A stretch of DNA of 19,026 nucleotides from JABMMZ01 sp044357345 (GCA_044357345.1 JBIKPR010000055.1:1-19026); one strand, 5' to 3'; shown: positions 1 to 8,625, counted from the first letter of the stretch. The notes: generated by a model from the sequence alone, not told the origin. Translations and numbers: made by a program.

Positions 1-1490
1 GCCCTTAACTCTTTCTCGCTTGGAGTCTGCACTTTAAACAATTGACTCTTGCTTGATTTCCTTCCATTAACAGCATCATTATCCCATACTTCAAAATAAT
101 ATTCAAAAGAAGAAGATTCCGATCCTTTGAATTGAGTTAAATCAATCATGTAATAAAAAATCTCATCCGTACTTTTGCCCACATTTACAGGCAAATACTT
201 CAAAATTCCACCTTCACCTTTGTATACAAATTGCAATTTACTGATCCCGTAATCATCATCCAATTTCCCATAAAAATAATATTTAAAGGGATTGATAGAA
301 TCAATGGTCTGCTCAGCAACTATGCCTGGATACCTATCAGGAACGACCTGCAGTGAATATTTTATAGTATCGTGGTCTTGAATAAATTTATTCTGAAGTA
401 CTATATTATAATTGCTGTTTTTATGGGCTGAATAATTAAATGAAAAAAGTCTACCATTGGGCTCTAGTTGAAAATCCTTCCCATTGATATTAAAATTAAT
501 TAAATCTGCATCAACAGCCTCAAATATCCATTCTAATTTTGTCCCCTCTGGAACAGTAAAATCACCAATATTTTTTATAACTTCATTCTTTTTGTTGATG
601 TATGAAGGATAATTTAATTTTACTTCAAATGAATTCAAATTTGGCTTTGGTAAAACATTCAAATTGTATTGTATAGATTCATAATCTCCATCTGTAAAAA
701 CAACAAGATGAGAGGAACTAAGATTATACAAAGTATGAGAAAACAAAGTTTTAGTCATTTGCTCCATTTTAATTAAATGGCCATCAATATTCACATACAA
801 CACGGCAGGAATTTGTTTGCCCTTTAATTCTACCACAAGTTCACAATCAGAATTTCTTAGCAGATTTAAACTTTTATTTTTAAGGATAAATTCAAAAGGC
901 GCCTCCTTTGCAAATTGTTGGTTAAAACCAATAATTCGTTTGGCCGGCTTGGTAATCATGCTGCTTTGAAAAATCAAAATAAACACAAAAATCAAAACAG
1001 GAATCAAAGTATATCGGCCATATTTTTTAGCGGAATTAGCCAAACTTATGGCAGAAGAAAAAGCGAATGGTTTTAAATTCTCTATTCTTTGTTGAATACT
1101 CGCCAACAATAATTCATTGTTCACTTGTTCACTTTGATCCTGTAGTTGCAAAGTATTTAAAAGCTTGTCTTTAATTTCAGGAAAAAAAGTTCCAATCATC
1201 GAAGATGCATCTTTTCGAGTAATTGACTTTAGAACTTTAAACCTCCTTAAGATTGGGAAAACAAAAGCTAAAGCAAAAACCAACAAACTTAGACTTACAA
1301 AAACGAAGAACATTAGCATTCGGACTGTTGTTCCGAAATGACCAAAAAACTCTAACAACAAGGCCAATAAAAGATAGAGTAAAACCAAAGCCATTCCTAT
1401 GAGCAGTCCACGCAATGACTGATTGAGATAATACTTGCGTATGTACTCATCTAACTTAGCTTCTAATATGTTTCTACTTGAATTACTCAA
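1..1490 (-). CDS. DUF4175 family membrane protein, N-terminal part (truncated by window edge)
   Basis: This is a continuous open frame of about 496 codons that leaves the window at base 1, so the C-terminal part is missing. Translation shows a short amphipathic N-terminus with LDEYIRKYYLNQSLRGLL, membrane segments near residues 29-46, 59-80 and 161-174, and the stretch IGTFFPEIKDKLLNTLQL (99-116). That stretch is characteristic of the Bacteroidetes DUF4175 family, which usually exceeds 1000 residues. The part after residue 175 looks like a beta-rich extracytoplasmic region. There is no ATG near the conserved N-terminus. The TTG at 1490 is chosen because an in-frame TGA lies only 15 nt upstream and the next ATG (codon 33) would cut the first membrane segment. 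The family's function is not established. The gene is divergent from the thioredoxin gene, with a -7-like box at 1511-1518. Confidence 0.8.
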   Translation of the reverse strand, partial: MSNSSRNILEAKLDEYIRKYYLNQSLRGLLIGMALVLLYLLLALLLEFFGHFGTTVRMLMFFVFVSLSLLVFALAFVFPILRRFKVLKSITRKDASSMIGTFFPEIKDKLLNTLQLQDQSEQVNNELLLASIQQRIENLKPFAFSSAISLANSAKKYGRYTLIPVLIFVFILIFQSSMITKPAKRIIGFNQQFAKEAPFEFILKNKSLNLLRNSDCELVVELKGKQIPAVLYVNIDGHLIKMEQMTKTLFSHTLYNLSSSHLVVFTDGDYESIQYNLNVLPKPNLNSFEVKLNYPSYINKKNEVIKNIGDFTVPEGTKLEWIFEAVDADLINFNINGKDFQLEPNGRLFSFNYSAHKNSNYNIVLQNKFIQDHDTIKYSLQVVPDRYPGIVAEQTIDSINPFKYYFYGKLDDDYGISKLQFVYKGEGGILKYLPVNVGKSTDEIFYYMIDLTQFKGSESSSFEYYFEVWDNDAVNGRKSSKSQLFKVQTPSEKELR

Positions 1491-1510
1491 CAGCCAGATT
1501 TCTATTCAGA

Positions 1511-1518
1511 CAAAAATA
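1511..1518 (-). promoter_or_regulatory. Putative -7 box (TATTTTTG) for the DUF4175 gene
   Basis: Read on the minus strand this is TATTTTTG, an exact match to the Bacteroidetes -7 consensus TAnnTTTG. It lies 20 nt upstream of the TTG start. No TTTG or TTG is seen at the usual 17-23 nt spacing, so only half of the promoter is supported. Confidence 0.4.
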
Positions 1519-1568
1519 ACGATTTGTACTAAGATTATATGATACAGCATGACAAAAAATAACAAATT

Positions 1569-1599
1569 TTTGACACGGTTTTTTTTGGCTTTATTTTTG
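1569..1599 (+). promoter_or_regulatory. Bacteroidetes-type promoter for the thioredoxin-rlmD unit
   Basis: TTTG at 1569-1572, a 19-nt spacer and TATTTTTG at 1592-1599 exactly fit the Bacteroidetes sigma-factor consensus TTTG-N19-TAnnTTTG. Transcription would start at about 1604-1607. This supports the ATG at 1631 over the in-frame TTG at 1607 as the translation start. Confidence 0.7.
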
Positions 1600-1630
1600 A
1601 TTACATTTGTGTGATTTAGTATTTATTATC

Positions 1631-2161
1631 ATGAAACATCATATAACAGGATTAAGCTTCATCGCTTTATTAATAATCGCTTTTGCTAGCGCAGCATTTA
1701 TAACCCAGTCTAGCCCTAAAAAGAAAGCCGTAAAAAAACCGGCAACATCAAACGCTCAAATTGCTAAAAACAAAATAATTTGGTACAGCATGACAGAAGG
1801 TTTTGCAAAAGCAAAAAAAGAAAATAAAATGATTGTTGTTGATGTCTATACCGATTGGTGTTATTGGTGCAAGGTGATGGACCAACAAACCTATGGAAAT
1901 TCAGCTATCATTAAAAAAATGAATAAAAATTTCGTTGCTGTAAAGTTCAATCCAGAAGTAAATGCAAAACATCTTGTTAATGGTGAGACCATGAGTTCCG
2001 ATCAATTGGTGGGCTATTTAAATAAAGGTGGTAGAGTTCCTGGTTATCCAATGACTTATGTTTGGAAAACCATTACAGACAATTCAAGCATTGCACCTTA
2101 CACTGGATACTTAGATACCACTACTTTCAATGGTGTCATGAACAAATACATTCAAGAATAA
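1631..2161 (+). CDS. Exported thioredoxin-like protein
   Basis: A 176-residue thioredoxin-fold protein. Residues 1-22 form a signal peptide (MKHH, a hydrophobic core, then FASA as a likely cleavage site), followed by a Lys-rich linker. The thioredoxin core carries the redox motif C77-Y-W-C80 in the context DVYTDWCYWCK, and the cis-proline loop GYP at P140. This resembles the thioredoxin_7/DUF255-like periplasmic thioredoxins, which reduce or isomerise disulfides, or handle damaged proteins, outside the cytoplasm. The substrate cannot be inferred. The ATG at 1631 is preferred to the TTG eight codons earlier because it gives a normal signal peptide and leaves a leader after the predicted promoter. 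The gene is followed after 11 nt by rlmD, probably as one transcript, although the two functions have no obvious link. Confidence 0.85.
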   Translation: MKHHITGLSFIALLIIAFASAAFITQSSPKKKAVKKPATSNAQIAKNKIIWYSMTEGFAKAKKENKMIVVDVYTDWCYWCKVMDQQTYGNSAIIKKMNKNFVAVKFNPEVNAKHLVNGETMSSDQLVGYLNKGGRVPGYPMTYVWKTITDNSSIAPYTGYLDTTTFNGVMNKYIQE

Positions 2162-2172
2162 GCTTTCCCAAT

Positions 2173-3573
2173 TTGTCAAAAAGAACTCAAAAACCGTATT
2201 TAATCGAAAACCTTGAAATTGAAACTGCCGCAGCAGAGGGAAAATCAATAGCAAGACACGATGGGAAAGTAATATTTATCCCCTTTTCTGCTCCAGGTGA
2301 TGTAGCAGATGTGATGGTTCAAAAACAAAAAAAATCTTATGCGGAAGGTAAGATTCAAAAGCTTCATGTTGCATCAAATTTAAGAACTGAACCAATTTGT
2401 TCGCATTTTGGGATTTGTGGTGGTTGCAAATGGCAACACGTTTCATATTCTGCGCAATTGGGATTTAAAGAAACCCAAGCCAAAGATGATATGCAAAGAA
2501 TTGCAAAAGTGGAAGTTGGAGAGTACCTCCCAATTTTAGGCAGTAAAGATGTTTTTCATTACCGCAATAAATTGGAATTCACTTTTAGCAATAAAGCATG
2601 GGAAGAGCATTTTGACAAAGCCAATCCAGGCAGAATTCCTGCCTTAGGATTTCATATTCCCGGCATGTTTGATAAAGTACTTGACTTAAATGCTTGTTAT
2701 CTAGCACCTGAGTATGCCAATAAGATTAAGGATACCTTCAAACAATACGCAATAGAAAATGATTTAAGCTTTTTCGACATTAGGCAGCAAGATGGTTTCT
2801 TAAGAAACTTAATGATGAGATGCAACAGCGATGGAAAATGGATGGTAGTGCTTGTTGTTGGTGAAGACAAACCTAATTTGGTTACAACAATGTTTGACAA
2901 ACTCATTCCTTTGCTATCTGAAATTGAAGAATGGTGTTATGTCATTAACACAAAAAAGAATGACACTTGGAGCGATTTGAATGTTCAAACGCATAAAGGC
3001 AACGGATACCTAAGCGAAAAAATGGAAGATTTGATCTTTAAAATCAGACCTCAATCTTTCTTCCAAACAAACGCAAAACAAGCTCTAGAACTTTACAAAA
3101 TAACACGTGAATTTGCTTCATTAAGCGGCACAGAAAATGTATATGACCTTTATACAGGAACTGGCACAATTGCTCAATTTGTAGCCAAGAAAGCAAAACA
3201 AGTTATCGGTATAGAATACGTTGAGGCAGCTATTGTAGATGCTAAAGAAAATGCAATTCTAAACAAAATCGACAACACAGCATTCTATGCAGGCGATATG
3301 CGTTTGGTTCTTAACGATGATTTAATTGCCAAACATGGCAAACCCGATGTCGTTATTACTGACCCACCAAGAGACGGCATGCATCCTGGTGTGGTAGAAA
3401 AACTTTTAGAATTAGAACCCAAAAGAATCGTTTATGTCAGTTGCAACACCGCAACCCAAGCAAGAGATATTGCAATACTTTCAGAAAAATTCAATGTGAT
3501 AAAAATCCAAACTGTAGATATGTTTCCGCATACACACCACGTCGAATCAGTGGCTCTCTTAGAATTAAAATAA
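2173..3573 (+). CDS. rlmD: 23S rRNA (uracil-5-)-methyltransferase RlmD
   Basis: A SAM-dependent RNA m5U methyltransferase of the RumA/TrmA family, expected to methylate U1939 of 23S rRNA in the cytoplasm. From a TTG start at 2173 the protein has 466 residues, normal for the family. Residues 8-65 form a TRAM-like domain (AAAEGKSIA, PFSAPGDVADV). The [4Fe-4S] ligands are C76, C82 and C85 (CSHFGICGGC), with C175 as the fourth. The SAM site is YDLYTGTGTIAQF, followed by DPPRDG at 397-402, the catalytic nucleophile C424 in YVSCNTATQ, and the probable general base E458 near HVESVALLE. No ATG exists between the thioredoxin stop and the conserved region. An earlier ATG at 2062 lies inside the thioredoxin gene and would add residues unlike the family. 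The gene ends exactly where the opposite-strand gene ends. The start choice is inferred; the function is secure. Confidence 0.92.
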   Translation: MSKRTQKPYLIENLEIETAAAEGKSIARHDGKVIFIPFSAPGDVADVMVQKQKKSYAEGKIQKLHVASNLRTEPICSHFGICGGCKWQHVSYSAQLGFKETQAKDDMQRIAKVEVGEYLPILGSKDVFHYRNKLEFTFSNKAWEEHFDKANPGRIPALGFHIPGMFDKVLDLNACYLAPEYANKIKDTFKQYAIENDLSFFDIRQQDGFLRNLMMRCNSDGKWMVVLVVGEDKPNLVTTMFDKLIPLLSEIEEWCYVINTKKNDTWSDLNVQTHKGNGYLSEKMEDLIFKIRPQSFFQTNAKQALELYKITREFASLSGTENVYDLYTGTGTIAQFVAKKAKQVIGIEYVEAAIVDAKENAILNKIDNTAFYAGDMRLVLNDDLIAKHGKPDVVITDPPRDGMHPGVVEKLLELEPKRIVYVSCNTATQARDIAILSEKFNVIKIQTVDMFPHTHHVESVALLELK

Positions 3574-5823
3574 TTATTTTATTTCTAAAAAAACAATCTT
3601 GTAAGTGTATGACTTAATTTCATTGTTCTTGCTATAAACATTGTTTATTTTAACAACATAGACCTGGTCTTTAATTGGTGATTTATCGAGTGTCCACACA
3701 ACTGTATTTAAAGCATAGCCTTCCATTTGCTTTTCTAACTTTACTTTTAAGGGAACGCCATTGCTAATCACGCTTATAGAAACTTGCTTAAAATTCGCCC
3801 CATCTAAAGAAAAACTCCAACGATTGGGTGCTATTGCTATTGGAAAATAATCCGCAGAAGGCCACGCTACAAATTGACTATCATTAAATTCATTACGGTG
3901 GTTTACTCTTCCTGAATTTTCGGTCGAAAAAACCTTTAAACACATTGCATTCAAGGTACTTCCAAAGCCAAATATATCGTTGTAAGGATTCAATATCCAA
4001 CGTCTGTGGCCACAAGCCCAATTACCTGCACCATTATCTGTCATTTGCCCCATTAGAGCGCGATTAAAACCATAACCCAAAGACAAATTACTATTACCTG
4101 CCTCAAGCGCCGCTTCGCGTTTATAACACTTCCAATTGTGGTTTGGATGATGGTCTAAAGCATCGTTTGATTCCATCATCAAAGCGGCTTGTTGACATAC
4201 TGCTGCAAAACTCGGGTCAATGATGCAAGAATCATATATCCCAGCCAATCTCCTAACGTAATTAATTTGTGTCAATACGGATAAATTCCCCAAATCATTT
4301 AACATACCAGGAATACATCTACCCGCATTTGGGACTTGCGAGAAATACAAATTTTCATCAATATTTATATAGCGTTCGGTTTGCTTTTTGTAATCATTAA
4401 TAATCAATTGTTTTTTTATTGCCAAGAGCCTAGGATGCTGAGGATAAAGCAATAAATCCTTTTTTAAGAATCGAGACAACAATGAAAATTGTTTTCGCCC
4501 CAGCATCAAATTCATCAATTTCAAATCTTCTTCTAATTGTAAGTTTTTCACTTGAGTATTGTCACTAACTTCTATGATTTCCGACAATTCCTGTTTAGAT
4601 TCACCACTTTTAATACTAGCAATTAACAATGCATCCAAATTCTTTTTAAGCTGAGTTAAGGCCAACTTATCTTGAGGAAATGCACCTAAACAATAATTAA
4701 TATATAATACCGCCAAACGGAGCTCTTTCTCCTTTTGCAAATAAGATTCATTGAACTTTATTGCTTCTAAATAACTCAACTTTTGGTAAAATTTACTTAA
4801 ATCTGTCCAGTAGGTAAAAACTTTTTTATAATTTAAATCTGCTTTATTTTTGTTTCTAATCAAATAATTTAAAAAAAAGTTCTTGCAGGTGTCTAACCTA
4901 GTCTCTATTGGTGCAGTATTGATATAGGCTTTCAAGAATTTATATGCATCAACCGATTTCTCATCAACTGATAAATACAAATACCTGTTTGCAATTAAAA
5001 AATCAATTCTATGATGCAAGCTTATATGATTCGACCCGGGGAAAATACTATCAATAGATTTTAAACTGTTCTTAAACGCCATCAGCACACTCAAATCAGA
5101 CTCAAAATTGTATTGCCCAACATAGGCACTGTATCCCTGCAACACTGCCACATGAATCAATTCAGAATTTGGATATATTTCTCTTGTCCTCCTTATCAGA
5201 TGAATCATTTTCCAAGAAATTCCCCGATTCAAATACCGATTCAACAATTCAACATGGTACTTTTCGTTATTTAAAGAAACATCTCCCTTTAGTTTGAAAT
5301 CATTGTAATTCCGATTGACCAATTGCTCCAAAATTAAAATCGATTCTGTTTGTTGATTAGATTCCCAACATATAAACCTCGCAAATTCTAATTTGGCTTT
5401 ATAGTCTATTTCGATAAGCTTTTGATAAATCTTATCAGACTTTTCAAACTGTTCAACACAGAGGGATTCTGCTGATTTTAAACACTCTGTTTCTAAAGTT
5501 TCAAAAACTTCTGGATACTTCGTTTGAAAATATAATTTCTTATCTTTTTTACGAATCTTCACGGAAATATTCAATGCTTTGTCTAATGCCGTTTTCTGTT
5601 TCTCGTGAAACTTTGTAAAATGAATAGCCAAATAAGATTTTAACTGCCAGAAATATGGATATAATTCATCATTATTATCCATCAACAGGTCACTCGACTT
5701 TTCTATACACTCTGCATAAAGCGCTTTATCATATAGTGATTTTAATTTTACATTCTCCGTGTATTGAGCCTGAAGACTAAAACTTAAAAATAGAAAAAAC
5801 AATATAACAATTTTAAGTTTCAT
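3574..5823 (-). CDS. Secreted CAP-domain protein with a long helical, TPR-like N-terminal region
   Basis: A 749-residue protein. Residues 1-20 form a signal peptide ending SLQAQ. About 21-480 is helix-rich and looks like degenerate tetratricopeptide-type repeats (for example YDKALYAECIEKSSDLLMDN), but no clean repeat unit can be aligned by eye. About 500-650 is a CAP (SCP/PR-1/Allergen V5-like) domain: LNDLGNLSVLTQINYVRRLAG, the histidines H558-H559 in ALDHHPNHNWKC, then H606 in CGHRRWILNP. These correspond to the conserved CAP-cavity histidines. A beta-rich tail of about 100 residues follows. Bacterial CAP proteins are extracytoplasmic and their activity is mostly unknown. The gene lies 30 nt after the lipoprotein aminopeptidase gene on the same strand and is probably co-transcribed. 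Its stop codon abuts the rlmD stop. Confidence 0.75.
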   Translation of the reverse strand: MKLKIVILFFLFLSFSLQAQYTENVKLKSLYDKALYAECIEKSSDLLMDNNDELYPYFWQLKSYLAIHFTKFHEKQKTALDKALNISVKIRKKDKKLYFQTKYPEVFETLETECLKSAESLCVEQFEKSDKIYQKLIEIDYKAKLEFARFICWESNQQTESILILEQLVNRNYNDFKLKGDVSLNNEKYHVELLNRYLNRGISWKMIHLIRRTREIYPNSELIHVAVLQGYSAYVGQYNFESDLSVLMAFKNSLKSIDSIFPGSNHISLHHRIDFLIANRYLYLSVDEKSVDAYKFLKAYINTAPIETRLDTCKNFFLNYLIRNKNKADLNYKKVFTYWTDLSKFYQKLSYLEAIKFNESYLQKEKELRLAVLYINYCLGAFPQDKLALTQLKKNLDALLIASIKSGESKQELSEIIEVSDNTQVKNLQLEEDLKLMNLMLGRKQFSLLSRFLKKDLLLYPQHPRLLAIKKQLIINDYKKQTERYINIDENLYFSQVPNAGRCIPGMLNDLGNLSVLTQINYVRRLAGIYDSCIIDPSFAAVCQQAALMMESNDALDHHPNHNWKCYKREAALEAGNSNLSLGYGFNRALMGQMTDNGAGNWACGHRRWILNPYNDIFGFGSTLNAMCLKVFSTENSGRVNHRNEFNDSQFVAWPSADYFPIAIAPNRWSFSLDGANFKQVSISVISNGVPLKVKLEKQMEGYALNTVVWTLDKSPIKDQVYVVKINNVYSKNNEIKSYTYKIVFLEIK

Positions 5824-5841
5824 AAAATTAAAACGTAAACA

Positions 5842-5858
5842 AATAAGAATTTCTTATT
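5842..5858. repeat. 17-nt perfect palindrome across the aminopeptidase stop codon
   Basis: AATAAGAA, one T, then TTCTTATT: two perfectly complementary 8-nt arms around a single base. It covers the aminopeptidase stop codon (5854-5856) and lies 19 nt upstream of the CAP gene start. The arms hold only one G-C pair each and the 1-nt centre leaves no hairpin loop, so it suits a dimeric protein-binding site better than a terminator. Chance occurrence in AT-rich DNA is possible. Confidence 0.4.
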
Positions 5859-7725
5859 CTACTTCTGAAACTATTTGAAGTATTTCTTGAATTGTATTCC
5901 TAGAAACTGCATGGTAAGAATTTTCCGCCTTCTTAAATATTTCACGTCCCATGATTAATCCTTCTGGCGTTTTTGAAAACGCTTCATACAATGGCTTTAA
6001 AAACTTTCTTCTACCAACGGTTAAAAGATACCTCTCTATATAAGGGTTTGCCTTTGCATAATTATTTTCAATACACAACAAGTACCAATCGCATTGAATT
6101 TCACTATTTGTACTTTCTGACAAATGGTAGATTGTATCCATTTGCTCCATTATATCTTGAATGGAATCTGCTTCTAGATTTCTGAAAAAATGCAACCAAT
6201 GGTGTGTGGTATATCCGATTGTATCAAGACCTTTTAAACTTTTTGTTTCGTTAACTTTTTTAGCCGACAACTCAACTTTAACTAAATTTCGACTTTGAAT
6301 ATTTGGACAATCACTTGGAAGTCCTACATCATATACCCATTCTTTCAAATTAATCTTAACATTCGGATTCGCAGACAGCAAATTGTCTTGTAAGTAGCTT
6401 AAAAACTCTTCTGTATTAACAGTCTTCCATTTGTAAGCATTAAAATATTGATTTAAAAATTTATCCCATTTTTGACGACCTACTTTTGATTCTATCAACT
6501 TTAAAAACATGCATCCTTTAATATATGCAATATCACTTACACCATCGTCGGGATTCCGCCCCCTCAGATTTAGTTTTAATTTGGTGTCTCCAGGCGCATT
6601 AGACATTAAATCCTTAAGTGTCATTTTCAATTCCCCTAGACTTATAGTTGACAACATATCGGCATAGTCTTTTCCATTAATTTTCTCCATAATACGCTCT
6701 TCAAAATAAACAGTAAAGCCTTCATTTAACCAGAAGTCATCCCATGTCTGATTCGTAAGCAAATTTCCACTCCAACTATGCGCCAATTCATGGGCAATCA
6801 AAGAGACCAAACTTTTATCTCCTGCTATTATGGTTGGAGTTGCAAATGTCAATCTTGGATTTTCCATCCCTCCGAAAGGGAAACTAGGAGGTAAAACCAA
6901 TATATCATAGCGGCCCCAAGCATATGCGCCATACAATTCACTTGCACTTTTAATCATAAATGGCAAAGATGTGAATTCATTTGCCGACTTGCTTAACATG
7001 TCTGGCTCGGCATAGACTCCACAATTTTCGCCTAGTGATTTAAATTCAATATCTCCAACCGCCAAAGCCATCAGATAACTTGGAATTGGTTTATCCATTG
7101 CAAATGTATAAACCCCATCTTTGTTTTTGTGGGTTGGATTACTCGCGCTCATCAAAGCCAAATATTTTGAATCACAGGTAATTTTCGCATTATAGGTAAA
7201 CCTTACCGCTGGGGCATCCATACACGGCAGCCAAGTCCTGGCTAAAATTGCTTGACTTTGGGTAAATAAAAATGGATTCCTTTTGCCTGATGTTTGCTCA
7301 GGACTTAACCACATTAAAGCTTCTGCATCTGGACTTGTGTGATAATAAACTGCCACTTTTTGGGTACTTCTTTTAATTTCTATAACCAATGCCTGACCGA
7401 CATATTTTTCTTCTTTCCCTAGACTCCATGGGGTATTGCACGAATCCTCTAATTGTACTTTTTCAATAAGCAATTCTTTAGTGTCCAAAATCAAAAATTG
7501 AGAACCCATCGAATTGTCAATATCCAAAACAACCTTCCCTTGTAAAACTTTTTTATCGAAATCAACATTTAAGTCCAAATACAGATGGTTTAATTTGACA
7601 GAGTCGTAATTTGAAAACGAATGGTTAGATACTTTTAACGGAGGCATTTCCTTAATTTCTTTGTGTGTACAAGAAACAAAAAATAAAATCGCGGTGATTA
7701 GTGGCAAGCTGAATAATTTCTTCAT
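5854..7725 (-). CDS. M1 family metallo-aminopeptidase lipoprotein, leukotriene A4 hydrolase-like
   Basis: A 623-residue zinc aminopeptidase expected to remove N-terminal residues from peptides outside the cytoplasm. Residues 1-19 form a lipoprotein signal with C19 in FFVSC. An N-terminal beta domain follows (LYLDLNVDFDKKVLQGKVVL). The substrate-binding motif is GGMEN at 285-289. The zinc site is H312-E-L-A-H316 with E335 eighteen residues later (HExxH-x18-E), where E313 is the catalytic base. The tyrosine of AYIKG matches the LTA4H proton donor (PYEKG in the human enzyme). The C-terminal helical region fits the LTA4H-like branch of M1. Length is close to that branch's usual 600-650. Epoxide hydrolase activity should not be assumed. 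It is the first gene of a likely two-gene unit with the CAP protein. Confidence 0.9.
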   Translation of the reverse strand: MKKLFSLPLITAILFFVSCTHKEIKEMPPLKVSNHSFSNYDSVKLNHLYLDLNVDFDKKVLQGKVVLDIDNSMGSQFLILDTKELLIEKVQLEDSCNTPWSLGKEEKYVGQALVIEIKRSTQKVAVYYHTSPDAEALMWLSPEQTSGKRNPFLFTQSQAILARTWLPCMDAPAVRFTYNAKITCDSKYLALMSASNPTHKNKDGVYTFAMDKPIPSYLMALAVGDIEFKSLGENCGVYAEPDMLSKSANEFTSLPFMIKSASELYGAYAWGRYDILVLPPSFPFGGMENPRLTFATPTIIAGDKSLVSLIAHELAHSWSGNLLTNQTWDDFWLNEGFTVYFEERIMEKINGKDYADMLSTISLGELKMTLKDLMSNAPGDTKLKLNLRGRNPDDGVSDIAYIKGCMFLKLIESKVGRQKWDKFLNQYFNAYKWKTVNTEEFLSYLQDNLLSANPNVKINLKEWVYDVGLPSDCPNIQSRNLVKVELSAKKVNETKSLKGLDTIGYTTHHWLHFFRNLEADSIQDIMEQMDTIYHLSESTNSEIQCDWYLLCIENNYAKANPYIERYLLTVGRRKFLKPLYEAFSKTPEGLIMGREIFKKAENSYHAVSRNTIQEILQIVSEVE

Positions 7726-7740
7726 TTAAACTAGAATTGA

Positions 7741-7748
7741 CAAAGATA
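7741..7748 (-). promoter_or_regulatory. Putative -7 box (TATCTTTG) for the aminopeptidase-CAP unit
   Basis: Minus-strand TATCTTTG matches TAnnTTTG exactly and ends 15 nt upstream of the aminopeptidase ATG. No -33 TTTG is visible at standard spacing. Confidence 0.45.
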
Positions 7749-7791
7749 ATGCTTGTCTATAAAAACATTTAAAAATAATCATTGGTTTTAC

Positions 7792-7799
7792 TACATTTG
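7792..7799 (+). promoter_or_regulatory. Putative -7 box (TACATTTG) for the DUF4468-like gene
   Basis: Plus-strand TACATTTG matches TAnnTTTG exactly and lies 63 nt upstream of the ATG at 7863. No clear TTTG lies 19 nt upstream. A short inverted repeat (CTTATT-TGT-AATAAG, 7822-7836) sits between this box and the gene. Confidence 0.35.
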
Positions 7800-7862
7800 C
7801 CCTTCATAAAAAAAATGGTATCTTATTTGTAATAAGAAATCTAATTTATCGTTACAGAACAA

Positions 7863-8615
7863 ATGAAAAGGTTATTATTATTGATTTTCACGTGTGCTTT
7901 TTTAAGTGCAATGGCCCAAACTGAAAGTGACCCTTTTGGATCTAGTTACAACTATGATTCAACTAGTTTTACAGATTCTTCTTTCAGCGGACAAACAACA
8001 ATGTCAGAAAGCAACAATGAAATGCAAGCACCGACATATAAAAAATATGTGCGTTTCAAGGCGCCAATTGACACCATTACAGACTTGGTAACCTATATGG
8101 GCATTGTTCCATTTACACCAATGCCAAACGATGTCTACGATGGCGGCACAATCGATTCATTGTATTTACGCGCCAAACTCTTTTTAATGAAAAGGTACAT
8201 TAAAGACTATCGAGCCCAAACTGGCAAACCTCTTTTGTTTCCAAAAGAAATGCTAATTGAAGATTTCAAACCCGATGGTGAGAATGGCAGAATTATTATT
8301 AGACCAACCATTCCGATTTACATTAAATACAATAGTTTTTCAAATACACCAGCCGGAACCCTCACTTTCAAAATAGAAATCCGTGTTAAAGAGGATAAAT
8401 ACAAGTACAAATTCACAAATTTTGTACATAATACCGTTGAAAAGGGATCAGAAAAACAAATTAAAACATATGTAGAGTTTTACGCAAACAATTCTCGTGG
8501 TTATAAAGGAACTGACCAGTATTTATTGGCAGTTGACCGTATAGTTAAAGAGATTGTTAAAGAATTAGCTAAAGTTATGAAGGATCCAATCGTCATCGAT
8601 CAAGACGCCTTTTAA
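7863..8615 (+). CDS. Secreted protein, DUF4468-like
   Basis: A 250-residue protein with a clear signal peptide (MKRLLLLIFTCAFLSAMAQ, cut after residue 18 or 19). A Ser/Thr/Asn-rich low-complexity stretch follows to about residue 55. The rest resembles DUF4468, a predicted TBP-like fold in Bacteroidetes exported proteins: RFKAPIDTITDLVTYMGIV, then SLYLRAKLFLMKRYI, a strand region RIIIRPTIPIYIKY, and GTLTFKIEIRVKEDKYKYKF. The C-terminus is helical and Lys-rich (IVKEIVKELAKVMKD). No catalytic motif is seen and no function is known. It stands alone, divergent from the aminopeptidase and convergent with the DUF4834 gene after a 10-nt gap. The family assignment rests on pattern memory and is moderate; that it is secreted is well supported. 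Confidence 0.65.
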   Translation: MKRLLLLIFTCAFLSAMAQTESDPFGSSYNYDSTSFTDSSFSGQTTMSESNNEMQAPTYKKYVRFKAPIDTITDLVTYMGIVPFTPMPNDVYDGGTIDSLYLRAKLFLMKRYIKDYRAQTGKPLLFPKEMLIEDFKPDGENGRIIIRPTIPIYIKYNSFSNTPAGTLTFKIEIRVKEDKYKYKFTNFVHNTVEKGSEKQIKTYVEFYANNSRGYKGTDQYLLAVDRIVKEIVKELAKVMKDPIVIDQDAF

Positions 8616-8625
8616 ATTTAGACTA

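Noticed and set aside
1607..1630. TTG at 1607 as the start of the thioredoxin-like gene
   Set aside because: It coincides with the predicted transcription start and adds eight residues before an otherwise normal signal peptide.
2062..2172. ATG at 2062 as the start of rlmD
   Set aside because: It would overlap the thioredoxin gene by 100 nt and add 37 residues unlike RlmD; the family N-terminus begins near KRTQKPYLIENL.
7822..7836. Inverted repeat CTTATT-TGT-AATAAG upstream of the DUF4468-like gene
   Set aside because: Six-base AT-rich arms are expected often by chance here, and no T-tract or promoter overlap makes it a convincing regulatory site.
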